Origin: an uncultured Alphaproteobacteria bacterium
GTDB lineage: Bacteria > Pseudomonadota > Alphaproteobacteria > Rs-D84
Direction of reading: 5' to 3'
Assembly (NCBI GenBank): GCA_934276735.1
Contig: CAKQTG010000001.1
Coordinates: forward strand, 310,001 to 374,000
Length of the DNA: 64,000 nt
Part shown: piece after piece, positions 33,239-41,832 of the stretch
Numbering within the stretch: position 1 is the first letter of the stretch
Layout: every line of letters starts with the position of its first letter
Program-made: the position numbers and the translations under genes
The notes under the pieces: generated by a model
Told to the model about the DNA's origin: nothing
What the model saw: the letters and a program-made list of their open reading frames with translations, nothing else
The model's database searches: none

Positions 33239-34660
33239 TTATACCACCCCAGAATGGAAATATGCATAAATTTTTTCAGCCGCGCTTTGCCCCAGTCCAG
33301 GCACGCGTAACAATGCGGGCATATCGGCATCAGATATCGCCCGAACCGACCCAAAATGCGTCAACAGGGCGTGCTTGCGTTTGGGACCAATATCCTCGAT
33401 ATCGTCCAGAACCGATGATGTCATTGTTTTTGCGCGCACGGTGCGGTGATATGTTATGACAAAACGATGTGCCTCGTCCCGGACGGCGCGCAGCAACAGA
33501 AACAGTTTTGAATCCTTGGGCACGTCACGATTTACGGTGCCGTCAGGCATAATAAAGTGTTCGTCACCGTTGCGAACCTCGCCCTTGGTGACACCCAGAA
33601 CAGGAATATTGGGCGCAACGCGGTGGGCAATTCGCCACTGGGCCATGCCACCGTCAACAATTATTAAATCCAGATCGTTTTTTTGTGTCGCGCGCGAAAC
33701 AAATTCGGCCATCATTGCAATATCATTTCCGGCGGCCGCGGCATTGCGTAATTTAAAGTGTCGGTATCCTGTTTTTATAAACCCATCGTGACCAAATGTA
33801 ATCATCGCGCCAACCGCATTTCGCCCGAATAAATGCGAGTTATCAAATACCCCCGCCATGGATATTTTCAGTCCCAAAAATTTTTCCAAATCATCGGTTG
33901 CATTTGCCCAGTCAAAATCTGCGCTATGTGCACGTTTGCGCTGTATACCGCGATTTGACGTGTGTGTCAATTCGGCGATTTTATCGCGCATCGCGGCGGC
34001 GGATTCAAAGTCCATTTCGGCGGCAAATTTTTGCATCTGTTGCGTTAAATCGGCGATGATTGGTTCGCTGTCACCGGTCAGGATTCGACGCGCCAGGCTG
34101 ACACGTGCGTTATAGTCTGATTGTGGTAAAACGCACGGGGCACTGCATCGGCCAATTTGGTGTAACAAACATGGACGCACGCGATTGCGCATAAACGTGT
34201 CGGTGCATGTGCGAATCTGGCATACCTTTTGAATTGTTTTAATCGTTTCGTTCAATGCACCAACCGATGGATATGGGCCGTATACGTCACGCCGCTGGGA
34301 TATTTTGCCACGAAATTTTAACAGGCGTGGAAATTCAGAATTGGTCAATGCCAACATCGGGTACATTTTCCCATCGGTCAGCATAATGTTGTATTTGGGG
34401 CGCAGGGTTTTAATCAATTCCTGTTCCCGTATCAGTGCATCCGATTCGGTCGGAACGATTTCCCAATCAACGCGCGCAACCAGGCTGCGCATGACCTGTT
34501 TATGTAATTCCAATTTTGACGTGTCCACGTATTGGCGCAGGCGATTGGCCAAATTCTTGGCCTTGCCAACATATAACAGCGCGCCATCTGCGTCATACAT
34601 TTTATAGACGCCAGGGGCATTGGGACTGTTTTCAATCAAATCAGAAAATTGAATATTCAT
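33239..34660 (-). CDS. uvrC: Excinuclease ABC subunit C, shortened
   Basis: UvrC makes both incisions in nucleotide excision repair. The product has 473 residues against ~600 in most bacteria. Present: GIY-YIG domain (PGVYKM, LLYVGKAKNLANR, ~15-95), zinc-type cysteines (CTDTF, CLLHQIGRCSAPC), UVR helices (~200-235), the RNase H-like nuclease with Asp in FDNSH (~273) and VDGG (~336), and C-terminal helix-hairpin-helices (DIEDIGPKRK, RVPGLGQSAAEKI). About 120 residues between UVR and the nuclease Asp are missing relative to E. coli. All known catalytic regions remain, so it is probably functional. The start is ATG 34660; longer codons add a hydrophobic leader without support. Confidence 0.92.
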   Translation of the reverse strand: MNIQFSDLIENSPNAPGVYKMYDADGALLYVGKAKNLANRLRQYVDTSKLELHKQVMRSLVARVDWEIVPTESDALIREQELIKTLRPKYNIMLTDGKMYPMLALTNSEFPRLLKFRGKISQRRDVYGPYPSVGALNETIKTIQKVCQIRTCTDTFMRNRVRPCLLHQIGRCSAPCVLPQSDYNARVSLARRILTGDSEPIIADLTQQMQKFAAEMDFESAAAMRDKIAELTHTSNRGIQRKRAHSADFDWANATDDLEKFLGLKISMAGVFDNSHLFGRNAVGAMITFGHDGFIKTGYRHFKLRNAAAAGNDIAMMAEFVSRATQKNDLDLIIVDGGMAQWRIAHRVAPNIPVLGVTKGEVRNGDEHFIMPDGTVNRDVPKDSKLFLLLRAVRDEAHRFVITYHRTVRAKTMTSSVLDDIEDIGPKRKHALLTHFGSVRAISDADMPALLRVPGLGQSAAEKIYAYFHSGVV

Positions 34661-34677
34661 ACCAATTATGATAAAAT
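34649..34677 (+). promoter_or_regulatory. Promoter of the pilin-like gene
   Basis: TTGAAT (34649-34654), 17 bp, TAAAAT (34672-34677), with the -10 preceded by TGA. It overlaps the uvrC start on the other strand. Confidence 0.6.
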
Positions 34678-34710
34678 AAAAAAAACAAATAGCAAATAGG
34701 GGATATGAAT

Positions 34711-35175
34711 ATGAGACAAGAATCTGGTCGGTCAATGATTGAAATGTTGGGCGTATTGGCAATTATGGGGGTTATCACCGTCGGTGCGATTGGTATGATT
34801 TCAACCGCGATGCGGACCCAGAAACGTAATGCAGTCAATGACGAAGTGGTCCAGATGGTGACCCAGGTTCGCACGTTGCTGGGGGAATTTGACGATTATT
34901 CACATATCAACAATTCAACGATATTTGGTGCAATTGGTATGACAAACAAAAACCCATATGGCGGGACGTACGCATTAGCGGTTGATCCGGCCAATTCGCG
35001 CCAGTTTGTGGTTTCAATTGATGGTCTGTCGCAATCAGATTGTGAATATTTTGTGACCAAAGCATGGTCCGATTCGGTTGGATATGCGGCGTCTAATGGC
35101 AAACAGGGTGGTGCGGTCGGCGATTGTAATCGTGCCGGGGCGACAAACAGTGTTCAAATAACATACGGTGAATAA
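34711..35175 (+). CDS. Type IV pilin-like protein
   Basis: The product has 154 residues. The leader MRQESG is followed by RSMIEMLGVLAIMGVITVG, which fits prepilin processing after Gly6 with the conserved Glu at +5. Residue +1 is Arg rather than the usual Phe or Met. The hydrophobic helix (~9-32) is followed by a globular domain with two Cys (SDCEYF, GDCNRA) that could form the C-terminal disulphide loop. The second of two close ATG codons (34711) is preferred because GGGG lies ~8 bp upstream. It could feed the TcpQ/secretin apparatus at 16.7-19.3 kb. The RluA-type gene follows after 13 bp. Confidence 0.82.
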   Translation: MRQESGRSMIEMLGVLAIMGVITVGAIGMISTAMRTQKRNAVNDEVVQMVTQVRTLLGEFDDYSHINNSTIFGAIGMTNKNPYGGTYALAVDPANSRQFVVSIDGLSQSDCEYFVTKAWSDSVGYAASNGKQGGAVGDCNRAGATNSVQITYGE

Positions 35176-35188
35176 CGGGCGTTTGTAA

Positions 35189-36157
35189 ATGGCAGATGTA
35201 ATCACAGTTCCCCAGACCGAAGATGGCGTGCGTTTGTTGCGCTGGTTCTTGCGCAATTTCCCATCGATGCCCCAGCGCGAGTTTTATCGTTTGTGCCGTG
35301 GGGGACAGATACGCGTGAATTCACGCCGTGTTCATGGCCAGGAATTTTTACGCGCCGGTGATGCTGTGCGTGTGCCGCCAACGATTGCCGGATATGCCGT
35401 TCGGGCCAAGAAAACAGAAAGTGGCGACAATTTCACCATGAGTGACCTGGAAGAATTGCGCAAGTGCATAATTCACAGCGATGATGATATTGTTGTATTT
35501 AACAAACCTGCTGGCCTGGCGGTTCAGGGGGGCAGTGGAATCCGCAAATCTGTGGATAAAATGGCGGCGGCGTTGTTCCCGTATGACAAGATTTCATTGG
35601 TTCACCGTTTGGACCGTGAAACATCGGGGTTGTTGGTGGTGGCAAAAAATCTGCATGCGGCGCAAAATTTGGCAACAGCGTTCCAGGCAAAAACTGCGCA
35701 CAAGGAATATCTGGCATTATTAAATGGCGATGTAAAACCGCCATGCGGAACGATTGACGATTATATGACGCGGGGCCAGGTTTTTGACACCCCGGCACGT
35801 GTGAACAATGGCACGGGTCAGCGGCCCCAACGCGCAATCACGGAATACCAGGTTCTGGCAACGGCGGGCGAACATCTGTCGTGGGTTATGTTTTCGCCGA
35901 AAACCGGTCGCACACATCAGTTGCGTGTGCACAGTGCACATGTGTTAAATGCACCGATTGTAGGCGATGCATTGTATGGCGCTGGGCGCAGCGCACCAGA
36001 TGCGCTGGGGGGCGTGATGGCGACAAACAATTTGTTTTTGTTTGCATATCAATTGACGTTTCAACATCCGACAACGGGGCGCATAATGACATTTCGTGCA
36101 ACGCCGCCGGCATTTATGACACAGGTTATGGAATTTTTTGAATTCCAATTACCATAA
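35189..36157 (+). CDS. RluA-family 23S rRNA pseudouridine synthase (RluC/D-like)
   Basis: The product has 322 residues. An N-terminal S4 RNA-binding domain (FYRLCRGGQIRVNSRRV, ~30-75) is followed by the synthase domain with DIVVFNKPAGLAVQGGS and the catalytic motif VHRLDRETSGLLVVAK. GRTHQLRVH and DALYG are later family motifs. It converts uridine to pseudouridine in 23S rRNA. Whether it is RluC or RluD cannot be decided without alignment. It lies 13 bp after the pilin-like gene and 20 bp before the AsmA-type gene, so it is likely in one operon. Confidence 0.92.
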   Translation: MADVITVPQTEDGVRLLRWFLRNFPSMPQREFYRLCRGGQIRVNSRRVHGQEFLRAGDAVRVPPTIAGYAVRAKKTESGDNFTMSDLEELRKCIIHSDDDIVVFNKPAGLAVQGGSGIRKSVDKMAAALFPYDKISLVHRLDRETSGLLVVAKNLHAAQNLATAFQAKTAHKEYLALLNGDVKPPCGTIDDYMTRGQVFDTPARVNNGTGQRPQRAITEYQVLATAGEHLSWVMFSPKTGRTHQLRVHSAHVLNAPIVGDALYGAGRSAPDALGGVMATNNLFLFAYQLTFQHPTTGRIMTFRATPPAFMTQVMEFFEFQLP

Positions 36158-36177
36158 TCCTGGGGGGAAAAACAGGG

Positions 36178-38322
36178 GTGAAAACCAGAAGAAAAAGAAA
36201 ATTTTTAATGATTGCGCGCGTTATCGTCCTGTTCTTTGGCGGGTTGTTGGTCGCGTTCTTTATCGCACTCAGCCAGGTGAATTTGGAAACATTGCGCGGA
36301 AACGTTTTGTCTATATTGCGCAATGCCACCGGTATGCCGGTTGAAATTGCGGGCGATGTATCGTGGAAATTTTCACTGCGTCCGCGTATTGAATTAAACC
36401 AGGTACGCGTGCCAAATGCCGAATGGGCAAAACACAAATATGCGTTCAGTGCCGAAAAGATAGACGTTACGTTGGATTTGTTGTCGCTGTTCCGACCAAT
36501 GCCGACAATTCAAAATGTTAAAATTTATGATGCAGATGTTTGCCTGGAAAAAAATGCCGCGGGCGAATATTCGGTCGTAATGAATCAAAAGAAAACAGAA
36601 GAAGAGCCCAAAGATGATTCTGACACGGGACCAAAGAAATTCCCGTTCGAAGATCCGGGCCTGGGCGGGGTAGAGGTGCGAAATCTGACCGCGCATGTAT
36701 TCGGTAAAAAATATTCACTGGCGGATTTTTCATTACGCTATGTTCCGCGCGATGATACGCGTGAATACACCGGGTGGATAAAAAATGGCGATGATATATT
36801 CCCATTTATATTGTCATATTATGAATACAATGCCGAACGGCGTGTGTATCCGGTGCGTGTGGCGTTTTCAACAGGCGGGGACGCACTGATTGCGGATATC
36901 GCACTGGAAGGAACCAGCCGCGCCCCGATTGATTTTGTTATCAAGGGCGATATTCCTGATGTGTCGGCGGTGGGACGGTTGCTGCAATTGGATTTAACCC
37001 AGATTCCGACAATGCGCGTGAATATTGCCGGTGGCCTGGATCGCACAAAATTGACATTGCGCAAATCGTCGTTTTCGGTCCGCGGAAACGAAGTGCGCCT
37101 GTCGGGCAGTGTGGATTGGGGCCGTCCCCGTATTGCGATAAATGCCAATGTTGAATCAAAGTCCATCAATCTGACCCAGGTATTTCCAGAATGGTATCAG
37201 GGCACATGGGTGCGTCCGAAACGTGATTTGAACGTGTTCAAGGACACACCATTGTTTGGTAAAGAATTGCGTAATTTTAACATAAATCTGAATGCCAAAA
37301 TCGGTAAATTGGTTGTGTATCGCGACCTGGCCATCAGTGATATTGATGTGCGTGCAAAATTGGCCGATGGGGTTGCGCGTGTTGATGGCGATGTTTCAAT
37401 GGGTGGCGGCAAAATCACAATTGGTGCAGACGCCAATATTGATGGCGAAGGCCGCTATTTTGTAACCGCGGCGGCGCGTGGGCGTGATATCAGTGTGGGT
37501 GAAATATTGACCCAGGTGCGCGAAACAGATCTGTTGTCGGATTTGCCAACAAATATTGATGTGTATTTACAGGGAAATGGGACAACACTGTCTGAATTGA
37601 TGGCAACCGCGACCGGCCCGGTCCAGGTGAAGTCATCAGGCGCGGGATACGCGCATTCGGCGTTGGTCGCATACATGTATGGAACGGATTTCTTGACCAC
37701 GTTGCGTCACAGTGTCCAGGACATGTTCCGGTCTGAAAAGAAATACAATCAAATGAAGATATCGTGTGTCGCGCTGAATACAAAATTCCGTGATGGCATT
37801 GCCGAAACGCAACAGGGTGTCGCGGTTGAAACAAATGCAATAAACCTGCGTCTGGCGGGCAGTCTGGATTTAGGCAAGGAAAAGTTAAAAATGGCATTGA
37901 CGACGGTGCCGGTGCGTGGCATTAAATTGTCACTGACCGGAAATGTTGTGAATTCAATTGAAATAACCGGAAACCTGGCGGAACCTGATATAAAAATCAG
38001 TGGCGCGGCGGTCGCCGGCAAGGTTGCGTCGGCAACAGGGCTGGGCCTGTTGTTGGCGCCGTTTACCGGTGGAATCGGCCTGGTTGCGGGCGCGGGTGTC
38101 GGGCTGCTGGCCGGGGATTTGTTGGAAAACTGGCTGGCGGATGAACATCCTTGCGAAACGGCGATGACGCGTGGCGCCCCCCCCATGCGTGATGACCCAG
38201 ATTGGTTGAATATACCAGTTGCAGATTTGGAAAAAACTGTTATAACATCAATGCAACAGGTTACAGAAGAACAAAACAAAGAAGAAAATAACACAAAATC
38301 ACAAGGAGAAAAAAATGTTTAA
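36178..38322 (+). CDS. AsmA family protein
   Basis: The product has 714 residues and a GTG start (GGGGGG 10 bp upstream); ATG at 36208 is the alternative. The N-terminal membrane helix (~11-32) is followed by the AsmA block NLETLRGNVLSILRNATGMP and VEIAGDVSWKF. Long beta-rich repeats fill the middle. A Gly-rich helix (~620-645) is near the C terminus. AsmA-like proteins bridge the envelope and are linked to phospholipid transport and outer-membrane biogenesis. The last bases overlap the cdaA start by 8 bp, so the two are translationally coupled. Confidence 0.85.
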   Translation: MKTRRKRKFLMIARVIVLFFGGLLVAFFIALSQVNLETLRGNVLSILRNATGMPVEIAGDVSWKFSLRPRIELNQVRVPNAEWAKHKYAFSAEKIDVTLDLLSLFRPMPTIQNVKIYDADVCLEKNAAGEYSVVMNQKKTEEEPKDDSDTGPKKFPFEDPGLGGVEVRNLTAHVFGKKYSLADFSLRYVPRDDTREYTGWIKNGDDIFPFILSYYEYNAERRVYPVRVAFSTGGDALIADIALEGTSRAPIDFVIKGDIPDVSAVGRLLQLDLTQIPTMRVNIAGGLDRTKLTLRKSSFSVRGNEVRLSGSVDWGRPRIAINANVESKSINLTQVFPEWYQGTWVRPKRDLNVFKDTPLFGKELRNFNINLNAKIGKLVVYRDLAISDIDVRAKLADGVARVDGDVSMGGGKITIGADANIDGEGRYFVTAAARGRDISVGEILTQVRETDLLSDLPTNIDVYLQGNGTTLSELMATATGPVQVKSSGAGYAHSALVAYMYGTDFLTTLRHSVQDMFRSEKKYNQMKISCVALNTKFRDGIAETQQGVAVETNAINLRLAGSLDLGKEKLKMALTTVPVRGIKLSLTGNVVNSIEITGNLAEPDIKISGAAVAGKVASATGLGLLLAPFTGGIGLVAGAGVGLLAGDLLENWLADEHPCETAMTRGAPPMRDDPDWLNIPVADLEKTVITSMQQVTEEQNKEENNTKSQGEKNV

Positions 38323-39076
38323 TTGGCTGGGGCTGATTCAAATTCTGATAATTGCGGTCTTTGTATGGCTGTTTTACAGAAGTTTTATTCAAAACACATC
38401 ATCTGAACGCTTGGTGCGCGGGTTGCTGGGACTGGCGGCATTGTGGTTCACCAGTTTCGTTTTAACGTGGGCGCATTTAGATTTGCTGGGCGGATTTTTG
38501 CATTGGACGGCGTTGTTCTTGTCGCTGGGGCTGATTGTTATATTCCAACCAGAATTGCGCAAGTTTATGGCACTGATGGGGAATATAGAAGGCTGGACCC
38601 GCATGTTCCGCAAAGGCGGCGTTACAACCAAGGATACACGCAGTCTGGACGCGATTTGCAGTGCGGTTGAATATATGTCGGCCAAGCATACCGGTGCTTT
38701 GATTGTATTTCCAACAACATTGGACGAGAGTGCTATCGAGAAAAAAGGCGTTCGTATTGATGCGATTATCACCAGTGAATTATTGCTGACGATATTCTTT
38801 AATAAAACACCATTGCATGACGGTGCGGTTATAATTGAAAATGATCGTGTTGCGTATGCAGGGGGAATTTTGCCACTGTCGCAAAATAACCTGAATTGGA
38901 AATATGGCACACGTCATCGTGCGGCGTTGGGCCTGTCCGAGGTTTCCAGTGCGACTGTCCTGGTCGTGTCCGAAGAAAGCGGTGACATTTCTGTCGCTGA
39001 AAAGGGCAAGTTCACAAAATACGACGATATGAAAAAGTTGCGTGCGAAATTGTCAAAAGTTATGGAAAAACAATAA
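38315..39076 (+). CDS. cdaA: Diadenylate cyclase (CdaA type)
   Basis: The enzyme joins two ATP to make c-di-AMP. The product has 253 residues. Three N-terminal membrane helices (~5-22, ~37-52, ~60-78) precede the DAC domain. The catalytic motifs are intact: DGA in LHDGAVIIEN and RHR in GTRHRAALGLSE. The layout is that of CdaA/DacA, the membrane-bound class. c-di-AMP enzymes are common in Firmicutes and rare in alphaproteobacteria. The start overlaps the AsmA-type gene and has AAGGAG. No cdaR or glmM follows; dnaN comes next after a terminator. Confidence 0.93.
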   Translation: MFNWLGLIQILIIAVFVWLFYRSFIQNTSSERLVRGLLGLAALWFTSFVLTWAHLDLLGGFLHWTALFLSLGLIVIFQPELRKFMALMGNIEGWTRMFRKGGVTTKDTRSLDAICSAVEYMSAKHTGALIVFPTTLDESAIEKKGVRIDAIITSELLLTIFFNKTPLHDGAVIIENDRVAYAGGILPLSQNNLNWKYGTRHRAALGLSEVSSATVLVVSEESGDISVAEKGKFTKYDDMKKLRAKLSKVMEKQ

Positions 39077-39096
39077 ATTACGCTTGTAATTATTCG

Positions 39097-39128
39097 CGCC
39101 GGTCATCAAATGATGGCCGGTTTTTAAT
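39097..39128 (+). terminator. Terminator of cdaA
   Basis: CCGGTCATC-AAAT-GATGGCCGG followed by TTTTTAA. Confidence 0.8.
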
Positions 39129-39166
39129 TTTTTATGATGTGTCGGCGCGTGGGGGCTTATTTGCTC

Positions 39167-39196
39167 TTGCACCGAATCGGCATTTTTTGGTAAAAT
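39167..39196 (+). promoter_or_regulatory. Promoter of dnaN
   Basis: TTGCAC (39167-39172), 18 bp, extended -10 TGGTAAAAT (39188-39196). Confidence 0.65.
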
Positions 39197-39242
39197 CAGA
39201 TAAAAGAATGTGGGAAACCATAAATATCTTAGGAGCAAAATA

Positions 39243-40361
39243 ATGGAATTTTCGGTATTTCGTCAGGTTTTAATACGTGCGCTGGGACATATGCAGTCCA
39301 TCGTGGAAAAGCGCGCGACATTGCCGATATTGATGAATGTTAAATTAGAGGTTGCTGATGATTTAATCTTGTCGGCGACAAATGTTGATTTGGAATTGGT
39401 TGAACATGTGGCGGCCGATATTACGTTGGGTGGAAAGATAACAGTTCCAGTTCAAATGTTATACGATATTGTGCGCAAATTGCCAGATGACGCCGAAATC
39501 ACATTTAAGCAGGCGGGTGACCAATTGGTTGTGTCCAGTGGACGCGCGGTATTCCGTTTGCCAACATTGCCGGCGGAAAATTTCCCGGCCATGGCGGGCA
39601 GCAATCTGACCACAAAATTCCAGATGACAACGGGCGATTTGGCACACCTGATAAACCAGACCAAATTTGCAATTCCGACCGACGATGTTCGGTATCATTT
39701 GGGTGGCATTTATTTCCATATCTCGGACGAGGGCAAAGAAAAAATGCTGACGGCGGTTGCAACCGATGCCCAGCGTATGGCCTTGTGCGCGATGCCGGCC
39801 CCAGCTGGCAGTGTGGAAATGCCGGCGGTGATTTTGCCACGTCGCGTGATTGGCGAATTGTCCAAGTTGCTGGAAGATGCGACCGTTGATGATGTGACGG
39901 TTGAATTGTCTGATACCAAGGCGCGCTTTACCGTTGGTGCCGCAATTTTGACCAGCAAATTGGTTGATGCCCAGTATCCAAACTATCGCGTTGTTATACC
40001 CAAGGGGAACGACAAGATTGCCATTTTGGACAGAAAACAATTCTTGAACGCGGTCGACCTGGTGTCGGTGGCCAGTGTTGATAAAACAAAATCAGTCCAG
40101 TTGACATATTCTATGAACAAACTGGTTGTGAACGCGTCCAGTCCGGATGCCGGAACCGCAACCCAGGAATTGGATATCGAATACAATGGTGATACATCGT
40201 TCACGGTTACGTTTAATGTGAAATTCTTGATGGATGTCGCCGGCCAGGTCGAGGGCGAAAAATTCCAGATGGAAATGCAAGACCCGTTGTCACCAACGAT
40301 TATTAAATCAACGGATAAAAACACAGATGCGTTGTTTATCTTGATGCCGATGAGAATGTAA
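39243..40361 (+). CDS. dnaN: DNA polymerase III beta subunit (sliding clamp)
   Basis: The clamp rings DNA and tethers polymerase III. The product has 372 residues, the normal length, with three repeated clamp domains. It starts MEFSVFRQVLIRALGHMQSIV, has the VEKRATLPILMNVKL block, and ends with the conserved ALFILMPMRM. The start 39243 follows TAGGAG; an upstream in-frame codon lacks a site. It has its own promoter and terminator and is not linked to dnaA or recF. Confidence 0.95.
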   Translation: MEFSVFRQVLIRALGHMQSIVEKRATLPILMNVKLEVADDLILSATNVDLELVEHVAADITLGGKITVPVQMLYDIVRKLPDDAEITFKQAGDQLVVSSGRAVFRLPTLPAENFPAMAGSNLTTKFQMTTGDLAHLINQTKFAIPTDDVRYHLGGIYFHISDEGKEKMLTAVATDAQRMALCAMPAPAGSVEMPAVILPRRVIGELSKLLEDATVDDVTVELSDTKARFTVGAAILTSKLVDAQYPNYRVVIPKGNDKIAILDRKQFLNAVDLVSVASVDKTKSVQLTYSMNKLVVNASSPDAGTATQELDIEYNGDTSFTVTFNVKFLMDVAGQVEGEKFQMEMQDPLSPTIIKSTDKNTDALFILMPMRM

Positions 40362-40372
40362 GAACGTATTCC

Positions 40373-40401
40373 GAAACGCCCCGATGGGGCGTTTTTTTAT
40401 T
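40373..40401 (+). terminator. Terminator of dnaN
   Basis: AAACGCCCC-GAT-GGGGCGTTTTTTT. Confidence 0.88.
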
Positions 40402-40412
40402 GGCCGATTCGT

Positions 40413-40440
40413 TTGCAATGGTGTTTTTTTCTGGTAAAAT
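40413..40440 (+). promoter_or_regulatory. Promoter of ppa
   Basis: TTGCAA (40413-40418), 16 bp, TAAAAT (40435-40440) with TGG extension. Confidence 0.65.
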
Positions 40441-40466
40441 TGGCCGGCTTTAGAAAAAGGATGAAT

Positions 40467-41009
40467 ATGACAATATCAGAAATTGCGCCGGGAAAATTAC
40501 CCCCAAAGAAGATGAACGCAATTATAGAGGTTCCAGAAAATGGATTTGTAAAATACGAAATTGATAAAGAAACCGGACTGCCCCGCGTGGACAGAATCTT
40601 GCACGCGCCAATGGCGTATCCGGCGAACTATGGATATTTTCCGGGCACATTGGGCGATGACGGCGACCCGTTGGATTGTGTGGTTGTTTGCAATGCGCCA
40701 CTGCGTCCCGGTGTTTTGATAGAGGTGCGGCCCATCGGTGCCCTGATTATGGAAGACCAGGCGGGCGGCGACGAAAAAATTATTTGCGTTCCGTTGGATA
40801 GAATAGACCCATATTATACAACCACGGAATACATTGAACAGTTGCCGGAAATTCTGCGTTCAAAAATTGAATACTTTTTCCAGCATTACAAGGATTTGCA
40901 ACCAAATTCTTGGTCCAAGGTATCTGGTTGGGCGGATCGTGACGCGGCCGATAAACTGATTATGGACAGTATCGATCGTTACTGGGCGCATAAGCGCACC
41001 GCACAATAA
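40467..41009 (+). CDS. ppa: Inorganic pyrophosphatase
   Basis: The enzyme splits pyrophosphate to two phosphates and pulls biosynthetic reactions forward. The product has 180 residues, typical for family I. Active-site blocks are KYEIDKETG, YPANYGYFPGTLGDDGDPLD and EDQAGGDEKI, with the metal-binding Asp residues of DGDPLD in place. Two ATG codons are possible (40461 and 40467); AAAAAGG directly abuts the first, so the second has better spacing. Confidence 0.95.
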   Translation: MTISEIAPGKLPPKKMNAIIEVPENGFVKYEIDKETGLPRVDRILHAPMAYPANYGYFPGTLGDDGDPLDCVVVCNAPLRPGVLIEVRPIGALIMEDQAGGDEKIICVPLDRIDPYYTTTEYIEQLPEILRSKIEYFFQHYKDLQPNSWSKVSGWADRDAADKLIMDSIDRYWAHKRTAQ

Positions 41010-41014
41010 AAGCC

Positions 41015-41043
41015 TTGCATAGTGGCGGTCGCATTTTTATAAT
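41015..41043 (+). promoter_or_regulatory. Promoter of efp
   Basis: TTGCAT (41015-41020), 17 bp, TATAAT (41038-41043), 29 bp before the start codon. Confidence 0.75.
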
Positions 41044-41072
41044 TCATACACAAAAATCAAAGAGGTAAAACA

Positions 41073-41642
41073 ATGGCATCATATATTGCAAATGATATGC
41101 GCGTGGGTTGGGTGATTTCGCACAATGGCCGCCGTTATTCTGTTACATCGATTACAAAGGTTAAACCAGGCAAGGGTGGCGCGTTCGTCCAGGCGGATTT
41201 GCGTGACATTGATTCTGGCAACAAGGGCGGCGATCGCTGGCGTGCCGAAGACAAGGTTGAAAAACTGATGGTCGAGGATTTTGAATGCCAGTATTTGTAT
41301 TCGGATGGCACAGACGCGTTCTTTATGAACCTGTCCGATTATGAACAATTCACAATGCCGGTTGAATCACTGGGCGAACAGATGAAATTCTTGGCCCCAG
41401 AAATGAACGTCAAGGCGAATTTTGTCGAAGGCAAACCTGTATCAATCTCGCTGCCGAAAACAGTTATCGCCACGGTCGAAGAAACCGAACCCGCATTAAA
41501 GGGCCAGACTGCGTCCAGCAGTGGTGGCAAACCGGCCGTTTTGGACAACGGTATTCGCGTCCAGGTTCCATTGTTTGTCGAAGCTGGCGAGAAAATCGTG
41601 GTCAATACTGAAACCCTGGAATATGTTGAACGCGCCAAATAA
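41073..41642 (+). CDS. efp: Elongation factor P
   Basis: EF-P rescues ribosomes stalled at poly-proline. The product has 189 residues with three beta-barrel domains. The loop that reaches the peptidyl centre is KPGKGGAF with Lys34 at the position that EpmA modifies in many proteobacteria. Whether it is modified here is unknown, as no epmA or epmB is in the window. RBS AGAGG. Possible clients in this window are the Pro-rich collagen-like protein (51787) and the AsmA protein. Confidence 0.95.
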   Translation: MASYIANDMRVGWVISHNGRRYSVTSITKVKPGKGGAFVQADLRDIDSGNKGGDRWRAEDKVEKLMVEDFECQYLYSDGTDAFFMNLSDYEQFTMPVESLGEQMKFLAPEMNVKANFVEGKPVSISLPKTVIATVEETEPALKGQTASSSGGKPAVLDNGIRVQVPLFVEAGEKIVVNTETLEYVERAK

Positions 41643-41652
41643 ATTATAACGG

Positions 41653-41799
41653 CACATCTGTGCGCGGTGTGTTCTGCTCGTGTACGTCGTGTACACTTCG
41701 CCTTCGTCACACCCACCATCTGCGCCGTTATAATTCATTTATAAATATGACACATCTGTGCGCGGTGTGTTTTGCTCGTGTACGTCGTGTACACTTCGC
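41653..41799. repeat. Two tandem copies of a ~49-bp palindromic repeat between efp and the M16 gene
   Basis: Copies at 41653-41701 and 41751-41799 differ at one base and are 98 bp apart. Both begin CACATCTGTGCGCGGTGTGT and carry the hairpin GTGTAC-GTCGT-GTACAC. A related third piece (GCACATCTGCACCGTT) follows at 41812. It has no ORF and no cas genes nearby, so it is a REP-like extragenic element and may double as a terminator for the two converging genes. Confidence 0.75.
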
Positions 41800-41832
41800 A
41801 ATCCACACTACGCACATCTGCACCGTTCTAAT

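Noticed and set aside
41653..41799. Possible CRISPR array
   Set aside because: Only two repeats with 49-bp spacing, internal palindromes and no cas genes.
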